This document shows positions 16,904-21,875 of a DNA stretch of 21,875 bases, piece after piece. Each line of letters begins with the position of its first letter. Positions within the stretch are counted from its first letter, which is position 1. The notes beneath the pieces were generated by a model that was not told the origin of the DNA, made no database searches, and was given only the letters and a program-made list of their open reading frames with translations. The position numbers and the translations under genes were made by a program. This stretch comes from a virus, in the IMG/VR virus record IMGVR_UViG_3300030333_007198, positions 10,098 through 31,972 of that record; one strand, given 5' to 3'.

Positions 16904-17689
16904 TTACTTTTTCTTAGCTTCTTTTTTGGGCTTTTCTTCTGTTTTCTCCTCTTCTTCGTCAAGCTCTGTGACATTCTTTTTAAGCTCGTCGAATTGTTCT
17001 TTGCTATTAGGTCTAGCGAAGTACCATAAACTTATATTGTAGGTAAACTCTGCCACTACAGAAGTAAGGAAAGGGTCTTGGCCGTCATCAATTTCGTCAT
17101 ACTTCTCTAAACGGTCCTCAAGTTCTCCTTTGTCAAAAAATGGAGTTTCATCATCATTATAAGACATGAATAAAACCCACCAAAGAATAGCTTTATTTCT
17201 AGCACGAGATTCTGCGGTATCTTCAAAGATAGACTCTTCGGCCATATTATATCTTCTCATTGTTTCAAGATATGGCTTAGCTTTATCTTCTAGTTCTTTA
17301 TGCTTTTTCTTTTGATTGTTCGTCCTTTTCTTTTCGTCGATTACATTGATTTCTTCTTGTTGAGCATATATCTCTCGTAGCTCTTTAGTAATTTCGTCAA
17401 AAGCTTTTTGTTGAAGGTCATTCATTATACCGCCGTCATTAGTATAACGTTTATGAAGCAGCGGCCGAGTTATCATTCCGGCGCGAATAGCTTTTCCTAA
17501 CTCTACTCCATAATACAGTTCGCCTTCGTCCAGCATTGCGCGGGTAGGCCTTCTCAGGAAGAATTTCTTTTCGACTTCCTCCTCTACTGTTTTCTTTGCG
17601 GTGATTTCCTCCCCGTCTTTATTTACGTCAGGGACCTCTTTTTCTACCGTTTCCTTTTTCTTTAAAACGAATTCGTATAACCTTTTCAT
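16904..17689 (-). CDS. Probable tail assembly / chaperone-slot protein (261 aa), highly charged
   Basis: The start overlaps the previous gene by four bases (ATGA), indicating translational coupling. The protein has a charged N-terminal beta part and then FFLRRPTRAMLDEGELYYG with AIRAGMITRPLLHKRYTNDGG (about 44-87). Next comes a Lys/Glu-rich helical region (about 95-145) and an aromatic segment (AILWWVLFMSYNDDETPFF). The Glu/Lys tail is low-complexity and ends KKEAKKK. The RRP...Y...G...LL.K.Y..GG pattern resembles a family of unknown function that I associate with marine phage tail modules. The place between tube protein and tape measure suggests an assembly chaperone. There is no usable G-GT style frameshift: the frames after the slip-prone A-runs stop before the next gene. 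Function is inferred. Confidence 0.6.
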   Translation of the reverse strand: MKRLYEFVLKKKETVEKEVPDVNKDGEEITAKKTVEEEVEKKFFLRRPTRAMLDEGELYYGVELGKAIRAGMITRPLLHKRYTNDGGIMNDLQQKAFDEITKELREIYAQQEEINVIDEKKRTNNQKKKHKELEDKAKPYLETMRRYNMAEESIFEDTAESRARNKAILWWVLFMSYNDDETPFFDKGELEDRLEKYDEIDDGQDPFLTSVVAEFTYNISLWYFARPNSKEQFDELKKNVTELDEEEEKTEEKPKKEAKKK

Positions 17690-17922
17690 TTCTTTATATT
17701 CTTATGGAATTCAAGATATTTGTCAAAATATTCTTCAAGCTCACGAATAGTATCGTTTCCTTGGTCAAGGATGCGTTTCCGTATTCTTTTATAACTTTCT
17801 TCTGGGATTTGAATTCCCTCTGAGCTGAGGTCTTCTAAAATGAAGAAGAATGATTTATATAAACCTGTAATTTTTCTCTTTAATTGAAACGAGAAAAAGT
17901 TTTCGACAATATCTTTTTCCAT
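17686..17922 (-). CDS. Small helical protein of the tail operon (78 aa)
   Basis: This protein is short, Lys/Glu-rich and predicted mostly helical, with an aromatic N-terminal half (ENFFSFQLKRK, LYKSFFFILEDL) and a charged C-terminal helix (RELEEYFDKYLEFHKNIKK). AAAGG seven bases before the ATG supports the start, and the TGA overlaps the next ATG by four bases. It is the first gene after an internal terminator. No family is recognised. A small assembly factor for the tail is plausible from context. Confidence 0.65.
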   Translation of the reverse strand: MEKDIVENFFSFQLKRKITGLYKSFFFILEDLSSEGIQIPEESYKRIRKRILDQGNDTIRELEEYFDKYLEFHKNIKK

Positions 17923-17973
17923 AATGTACCTTTACTGTGCCTTTTACCTATAAATAATTACACACAAAAACAA

Positions 17974-17998
17974 GAAAAAAGCCCCTAAAAAGGGGCTT
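17974..17998 (-). terminator. Intrinsic terminator between the Pro/Glu gene and the 78-residue gene
   Basis: On the minus strand AAGCCCC, loop TTTTTA and GGGGCTT form a 7-bp stem followed by a T-run (TTTTCTTG after the stem). It has the same CCAAGCCCC 5' flank as the terminator at 16843-16867. It lies inside the tail operon, about 60 bases after the Pro/Glu gene and 50 bases before the next start codon, and should attenuate transcription beyond the tube protein. Confidence 0.85.
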
Positions 17999-18022
17999 GG
18001 ATTTTGTTTATTGTAGGTCTGA

Positions 18023-18039
18023 AACGCTTCTAGAGCGTT
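18023..18039 (-). other. Second hairpin just upstream of the terminator
   Basis: An inverted repeat AACGCT / AGCGTT flanks a 5-base loop (TCTAG on the plus strand). It lies between the stop of the Pro/Glu gene and the terminator at 17974-17998. On the minus strand a Shine-Dalgarno-like GGGAGG precedes it, but no start codon or open frame follows. Possible roles are an mRNA 3' end stabiliser or a processing site. The rest of the 138-base gap (17923-18060) holds the terminator and the ribosome binding site of the next gene. Confidence 0.5.
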
Positions 18040-18060
18040 GCCTCCCTGAAATAAACTAAC

Positions 18061-18273
18061 TTAGGCATCTCCTGCTCTCTCTATCCCTAAATCTGGGCCA
18101 TCTTCTGAAGGTTCTGGAGCTGGCTCCGGCATTGGCTCGGGAGCGGGAGGTTCCGGTTCGGGCTCTGGTTCAGGAGCGGGTGGCTCCGGCATTGGCTCTG
18201 GTGCCGGGGCGGGGGTTTCCCCCGCCATCTTAGCACCGTTTCTTCGTCTCCAATATTCTGCGTCTCTTTCCAT
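18061..18273 (-). CDS. Small Pro/Glu/Ala repeat protein (70 aa)
   Basis: After a charged start (MERDAEYWRRRNGAK) the middle of the protein is built of PAPEPMPEP and EPEP units with no hydrophobic core, so it is probably extended and disordered. It lies directly after the major tail gene, 26 bases downstream, with AAAGGA about 10 bases before the ATG. Placement before the terminator predicts high expression together with the tube protein. It is far richer in G+C than its neighbours, partly because Pro, Ala and Glu codons dominate. No family or function is recognised. Its reality rests on the ribosome binding site, its place in the operon and clean start and stop; a non-functional repeat is the alternative. 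Confidence 0.7.
   Translation of the reverse strand: MERDAEYWRRRNGAKMAGETPAPAPEPMPEPPAPEPEPEPEPPAPEPMPEPAPEPSEDGPDLGIERAGDA
18121..18198 (-). repeat. Direct repeat in the Pro/Glu-rich gene
   Basis: The same 18 bases occur at 18121-18138 and 18181-18198, exactly 60 bases apart and in frame, encoding the two PEPMPEP units. The spacing is a multiple of three, so copy-number change would lengthen or shorten the protein without a frameshift. Confidence 0.85.
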
Positions 18274-18299
18274 AATATTTTATTCCTTTAAGTTAATTA

Positions 18300-19961
18300 T
18301 TAAGCTATCGGTGTCGGTATCTGAAGATCTACCGTATCGCCACTAGCGGATATAGAATTACCTAGACTATCTTGAGTGTTTTCATGAACAAACCCTGATA
18401 ATCTAATATCCTTAGCGATTCCAGCAGTATTTGCTATAACGTTTAGCTTAGTCTGTCCAGCAGCCGTTAGGCCTAAGATGAACGTTTTATCAAGGATATT
18501 ATTAGTTAATACATAATCACTTGTATGAGTGAGGGCTGCGAATGGTGAAGTTACGGCAGTGCCGTCGCCTATTCCTGTAAACAGAGAGAAGTCCGCGACA
18601 GTTAGATCTCTAGTGCCTCCAAAAGTAACAGACTCATTGAAGTCAAAGAGATATTGACCAGTAGTAGTTCCTGCTCTATACTGATCAGCACTTGTGACCT
18701 CGAGAGTGTTAAAGGTCGGTCCAGAAGTATCAACATTGTTAGTCTGAGTGATACCAGCCATGAACAAGCCAACGTCTGTCTGTCTCGGTCCACCAATTTG
18801 AGTACTGAAGTCAAGAGTCACTGACTTATTGTCGCCGATAGAAGAACTAAATGACTGAGAGTCTGGTTTCATGTCTTTCAACACGTACTTACAGACGGTA
18901 GTTTTAGCGTCTGATCCGCAAAGATCTCCAGTAACACCTTTTAGCTCGATTTCGACATTGTAGGACTTCTCGCAATCAATAAGATCATTTAAGTTTCCTG
19001 TGGTCAGATCTGTTAAGATGGCGTCAAAGCTTAATCCTACGCTAACAGGAAAGTCTACCTCGCGGGCAAAAGCAAACCTGTTGCCAAGTCTTTGGATTGG
19101 AGTTCTCCCTAAGTCGAAAGAGATGTTGTAGCTCTGAATATTGGCAGAATCAGTAGCGTCTCCAGCGCTTGTTGGTAGCTTGGCGCCTCCTAAAGAGTAG
19201 TTGGTGGTGCCAAATACTGGAGTGCCATCGTTTTCAGCTACCTTAATAGTAATATCGCCCGGGCGGAGAGTACTAATAGCCAGAACTCCAGAGCTGTTCG
19301 AATCTGAAGAAACTAAAGCTGCGTCTCCGCTGACAGGAGGCAAAGATACTTTATTTGCTGCTGGAGCAGCAGTTCCGTCTACTCTGTTAATACCCGGATT
19401 AGGCAACAACTGAGTTCCGGTTGAAAAATTCATATTCATACCCTCTACAGAAACAGAAACTGTAGGAAAACCTCCAACAGAGGCTTCTGTCGAATAAGAG
19501 GTCATGAAACCGTTACCAATACCAATAGTAGAGGCATTCTGAGTACCGTCTAAATTGTCTCTACTAGTGTCTCCAACAGCGTCTTCACCTTCACGAGATG
19601 TCTGAATGAAATAGTTTCTTTCGTCTTCGGTTTTATTTAAAACCCCAGATAAAGCAGAAGTCATGCCTTCTACAGTAGTGCTGGTTTCATTAACGAAAAA
19701 ACCTAAGTTTTCCTCGTTAGCAAAATTTGCCAAAAGATAAGAAAAATCTAATGATACAGTAGGAGTGTCTAAAACCACTCTGTCAATAGCGGCCAACTCG
19801 CCGAATTGGTTAACGTCAGTTCTGCTAATATTAAAAGAATAGTTGGCAGACTGTACTCTGTGGATTTGCTTTATATCTCCCTGATTGTGTGTATCAGTGA
19901 CTCCAGTCTTTTGACCGGCGAATAAAGCTTCACTTTGGTATATTACTCTATTTTTAGCCAT
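18300..19961 (-). CDS. Major tail tube protein with C-terminal Ig-like domain (553 aa)
   Basis: This protein forms the stacked rings of the tail tube. The N terminus (IHRVQSANYSFNISRTDVNQFGELAAIDRV, about residues 34-63, shown in shortened form as VQSANYSFNISRTDVNQFG) followed by PTVSLDFSYLLANFANEENLGF fits phage tail tube proteins I associate with marine phages. A Ser/Thr/Gly-rich central part and a return to the tube fold follow (VDFPVSVGLSFDAILTDL, then VTLDFSTQIGGPRQ near 385-398). Residues about 409-553 form an extra domain that starts DTSGPTFN, contains YLFDFNESVTF and ends DSLGN, the look of an Ig-like decoration domain on the tail surface. The position before the chaperone slot and tape measure agrees. 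AAAAAAGG seven bases before the ATG is a good ribosome binding site. The gene precedes the first internal terminator, consistent with high expression. Confidence 0.85.
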   Translation of the reverse strand: MAKNRVIYQSEALFAGQKTGVTDTHNQGDIKQIHRVQSANYSFNISRTDVNQFGELAAIDRVVLDTPTVSLDFSYLLANFANEENLGFFVNETSTTVEGMTSALSGVLNKTEDERNYFIQTSREGEDAVGDTSRDNLDGTQNASTIGIGNGFMTSYSTEASVGGFPTVSVSVEGMNMNFSTGTQLLPNPGINRVDGTAAPAANKVSLPPVSGDAALVSSDSNSSGVLAISTLRPGDITIKVAENDGTPVFGTTNYSLGGAKLPTSAGDATDSANIQSYNISFDLGRTPIQRLGNRFAFAREVDFPVSVGLSFDAILTDLTTGNLNDLIDCEKSYNVEIELKGVTGDLCGSDAKTTVCKYVLKDMKPDSQSFSSSIGDNKSVTLDFSTQIGGPRQTDVGLFMAGITQTNNVDTSGPTFNTLEVTSADQYRAGTTTGQYLFDFNESVTFGGTRDLTVADFSLFTGIGDGTAVTSPFAALTHTSDYVLTNNILDKTFILGLTAAGQTKLNVIANTAGIAKDIRLSGFVHENTQDSLGNSISASGDTVDLQIPTPIA

Positions 19962-19988
19962 ATTAAAACCTTTTTTAAGTTGTTATTT

Positions 19989-20006
19989 GATATTACAGTT
20001 AATATC
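19989..20006 (-). other. Perfect inverted repeat in the leader of the tail tube gene
   Basis: GATATTA, spacer CAGT and TAATATC form a perfect 7-bp inverted repeat 28 bases before the tube gene start codon. It has no T-run after it on the minus strand, so it is not a terminator. A 5' mRNA-stabilising hairpin or a protein-binding site is possible. It overlaps the -10 of a candidate promoter. Confidence 0.5.
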
Positions 20007-20029
20007 GCTAAAAGAGAAATAAAAATCAA
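20001..20029 (-). promoter_or_regulatory. Candidate sigma70-like promoter before the tail tube gene
   Basis: On the minus strand TTGATT (20029-20024) and GATATT (20006-20001) are separated by 17 bases. Each matches the sigma70 consensus at four of six positions. The -35 covers the TGA stop of the upstream gene. It would give the tube gene its own transcription start. In AT-rich DNA such matches arise by chance, so support is weak. Confidence 0.3.
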
Positions 20030-20895
20030 CAATTTCGCGGATATCTGAACTTAGTAAGCTCGAAATCAATAATACTAGTGAAGATATCAGGATTAAGAGA
20101 CCTGATCTTACTTTGCACTCCTCGCTCTAGATTTGAGACAAATACGTCTTCGACAAAGCAGGAAGCGGCAGATCCTTTTGAGCTTGTAGCGGTAGAAAAG
20201 TTATATTGAGAGCCATCTTTATAACCACCAAATGAATTAAATGGCATTTCACTAGCTTCAAAAAGTGGGACTAGGGTCTTTTGGGTGTCTCTGAATATCG
20301 ACCCCACCGCGTCTAACTCGAATTGACTTTGCGCTAAAACTATAGCTCGAATGTTAATAGTAGTTTGATCTTGGCCGCCAAAAGATATAGGCTCGTTAGA
20401 AGTTCCCATATTTTTTAAATATACCACAGGATACGTCTTTGTATCAGCCTCTAAGCCAGTTGGTGTTAAGTCTATTCTGTTTCTTTCTGTATATTTCGTT
20501 TCAAAAAGAATTTTATCTTCTGGTTGATTTGTCAGGTAAACGTTGAAGTCTTTTATTGCAAAAGAGCCTGTTATATCTGCAGTCTGCTCTCCAGAAAAAT
20601 AAACTTTTCCATCTAAATAATTTATATCAAAAAGACCTGTCGCTCCTCCTTGGCCGCGATTTACTAAATTATTGGCCCCAACATATAATCCAGTTGGAAT
20701 AGTAGCTCCAGTGATAGACGCGTCAGCCACAAATTGTGAATAAGAACTAGAATATGTTTTATATCCTCCGTATTCTTCAGAAGCGTCGTAAAACTTACCA
20801 GTTACATTTTCGAAAGCCTCACCTTTATCTAATAGTTTGTTATCAAACCATAGAAAAAAGCTAGACATTACTTTGTTATCAAATTGTGGCTTCAT
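20026..20895 (-). CDS. Probable neck or tail-terminator-region virion protein (289 aa)
   Basis: The gene lies just before the tail tube gene, where tail terminator or connector genes usually sit, and its start overlaps the previous gene (ATGA). The protein starts with SSFFLWFDNKLLDKGEAFEN. It continues through beta-rich sequence (FYDASEEYGGYKTYSSSYSQF, given here in part, and DGKVYFSGEQ) to a conserved-looking stretch, NIRAIVLAQSQFELDAVGSI (about 182-201), and ends LTKFRYPRNC. I recall proteins of this kind annotated only as virion structural in marine phages. It is longer than the classical tail terminator (about 130-150 residues). No enzymatic motif is visible. Its role at the head-tail junction is inferred from gene order. 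Confidence 0.65.
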   Translation of the reverse strand: MKPQFDNKVMSSFFLWFDNKLLDKGEAFENVTGKFYDASEEYGGYKTYSSSYSQFVADASITGATIPTGLYVGANNLVNRGQGGATGLFDINYLDGKVYFSGEQTADITGSFAIKDFNVYLTNQPEDKILFETKYTERNRIDLTPTGLEADTKTYPVVYLKNMGTSNEPISFGGQDQTTINIRAIVLAQSQFELDAVGSIFRDTQKTLVPLFEASEMPFNSFGGYKDGSQYNFSTATSSKGSAASCFVEDVFVSNLERGVQSKIRSLNPDIFTSIIDFELTKFRYPRNC

Positions 20896-21494
20896 AATCC
20901 TAAGTTGGCTCTAAATTTATTTATAATAGGAGACAAGTAAGGGACTGGTTTATAATTAAAGTCTCTTACTATATACTCTGACTGAATAGCTGTGCCAGAC
21001 CTACTTGTTCTGTATTTCGAATTAGCTAAGGTATAATTAAAATTGCTAATACCTCCTTTTTCTATAGCCCTTACCCAACTTCTGCCGCCGCCCCAAGGGA
21101 GAGGGGTTTGGGTGTAAATTTCTGTAAGACTTGGAAAGTTTACTGTAAAATCATAACTTATCCTAGTAGGGGTGATTTTCTTTTTTAAAGGAACTCTTTT
21201 TAAATGTATAAAATTTGAATAAGCGCTTCTTAAGACTTCAATTGGCTTATCTCCTGCGCTAAATCCTAAAAATTCAAACAAATTTGCCTGATACCCTAAA
21301 GCTGAACTCTTTGTTCCGCCTTCTATACTTTGCGTTACTTCATGGTTGTCTATTTCCTGCAAAAGTATTTGCTGGGCCGTTTTAAGTTTTTTGGAAGCTG
21401 AACTAAAAGCTAAATTTTCCAAAGCTTTTGATTTTGTTGGATCAAACTGCTTTTTTAACATTTGTTGCAAATTTAACTTTAATTTTCTAGCCAT
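20892..21494 (-). CDS. Probable neck / tail completion protein (200 aa)
   Basis: This is the second gene of the connector group in the window. A Lys-rich helical N terminus (LQQMLKKQFDPTKSKALEN) is followed by a Gly/Ser turn, NLFEFLGFSAGDKPIEVLR, and then beta-rich sequence with TPLPWGGGRSWVRAIEKGGI and TSRSGTAIQSEYIVR. The PWGGGRSWV...IE.GI...SRSG.aIQ pattern looks like a conserved neck-type family that I recall from phages. The start ATG shares one base with the preceding stop (TAATG), and GAGG lies about 10 bases upstream. Assignment as tail completion or neck protein follows from its place between the head-closure candidate and the tail tube gene. Confidence 0.65.
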   Translation of the reverse strand: MARKLKLNLQQMLKKQFDPTKSKALENLAFSSASKKLKTAQQILLQEIDNHEVTQSIEGGTKSSALGYQANLFEFLGFSAGDKPIEVLRSAYSNFIHLKRVPLKKKITPTRISYDFTVNFPSLTEIYTQTPLPWGGGRSWVRAIEKGGISNFNYTLANSKYRTSRSGTAIQSEYIVRDFNYKPVPYLSPIINKFRANLGL

Positions 21495-21875
21495 TACGTA
21501 GTTGCCTCTAAATAAAACACAAAATATTTTTGACCGAGGTATTCTCTTGTCCCGTCGTCTGTAATTACATTGTAGTTTTTCCCTTGAACTACTATAGATT
21601 CAGTTTTTCCATTATTTTTAATATAATCCCTACAGTCTTGCTCTACTTTAATTCTTACTTCGCCTCTAATATCTTCTACTTTTATGTCATCAACTATCTG
21701 CTCATCTTGCCTCTCTTTAAAGTTGACTAATGCGTCAAAAGTGTTGCTAACAGTTTGATACTCTACAATTTCTTTTTGGGCTCCGTACCCAGCGTATATA
21801 CTTTGAGACTGGTTAGTGATAACCTTTTTTGGCTGTTTGAATATAGTTATAGTTTCTTTAAACGTATCAAAATGA
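21494..21875 (-). CDS. Probable head-closure / head-tail adaptor protein, C-terminal part (partial)
   Basis: A frame open from the right edge (first full codon at 21874-21872) ends at TAA 21496-21494 and gives 126 residues. The sequence includes FKQPKKVITNQSQSIYAGYG, TFDALVNFKERQDEQIVDD and VVQGKNYNVITDDGTREYLG. It ends FVFYLEATT. The small beta-rich end with a GKNYNV turn and its position before the neck gene are typical of head-closure (stopper) proteins. The start lies outside the window. Its stop shares one base with the next ATG, so the operon extends to the right. Family assignment is by context and general appearance only. Confidence 0.55.
   Translation of the reverse strand, partial: HFDTFKETITIFKQPKKVITNQSQSIYAGYGAQKEIVEYQTVSNTFDALVNFKERQDEQIVDDIKVEDIRGEVRIKVEQDCRDYIKNNGKTESIVVQGKNYNVITDDGTREYLGQKYFVFYLEATT

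Noticed and set aside
16890-16960. Programmed -1 frameshift joining the 261-residue gene to the next, as in lambda G-GT
   Set aside because: The A-runs near the end do not make a proper X-XXY-YYZ heptamer in frame, the shifted frames stop before the next gene, and the next gene's frame has a stop (16873-16875) before it could be joined.
17923-17973. A promoter just after the terminator at 17974-17998
   Set aside because: The region is AT-rich with TTG- and TATA-like words, but none forms a -35/-10 pair with acceptable spacing.
1-21875. CRISPR array, tRNA genes, integrase, attachment sites or insertion sequences
   Set aside because: No regularly spaced repeats, cloverleaf sequences, recombinase motifs or terminal inverted repeats were seen; coding sequence fills nearly all of the window.

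Overview
The window is a stretch of the tail-morphogenesis region of a tailed bacteriophage (or a prophage or metagenomic phage contig). The tail is most likely long and non-contractile: there is a lambda-J-type tip/hub protein, a very long tape measure protein and a tail tube protein, and no sheath gene is visible. The DNA is AT-rich. The plus-strand genes lean heavily on ATA and AGA codons, while the tape measure gene and a small Pro/Glu gene are richer in G+C. Several proteins look like families I associate with marine phages, so an aquatic bacterial host is likely, but nothing in the window identifies it. There is no integrase, tRNA, CRISPR array or host gene.

The minus strand, read from right to left, carries the connector and tube side of the tail: the end of a probable head-closure protein (21494-21875), a neck/tail-completion candidate (20892-21494), a larger connector or tail-terminator candidate (20026-20895), the major tail tube protein with an extra C-terminal Ig-like domain (18300-19961), a tiny Pro/Glu-repeat protein (18061-18273), three genes in the usual slot for tail assembly chaperones (17686-17922, 16904-17689, 15847-16842) and the 2207-residue tape measure protein (9204-15827). 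Many of these genes overlap by 1-4 bases, which indicates an operon. Two strong intrinsic terminators sit inside the operon, at about 17974-17998 and 16843-16867. They fit a stepwise drop in expression from the abundant tube protein to the scarce tape measure.

The plus strand, read from left to right, carries the tip side: the last 35 codons of an unidentified gene, the 2062-residue J-like tip/hub protein (110-6298) and two further probable tip or fibre proteins (6328-8346, 8359-9207). The two operons converge and their stop codons overlap at 9204-9207, leaving no room for a terminator between them.

The most unusual content is inside the tape measure. Residues about 549-1033 are not ruler-like. 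They are punctuated by four copies of a VPNF motif, and the largest module between them (residues 637-958) contains a pattern resembling a PD-(D/E)XK nuclease core (E833, D859, D884-x-K886). A nuclease-like cargo domain carried in a tape measure, which is expected to leave the tail with the DNA, would be a notable and testable system. No intergenic stretch exceeds 300 bases; the longest is 138 bases (17923-18060) and is described among the features.
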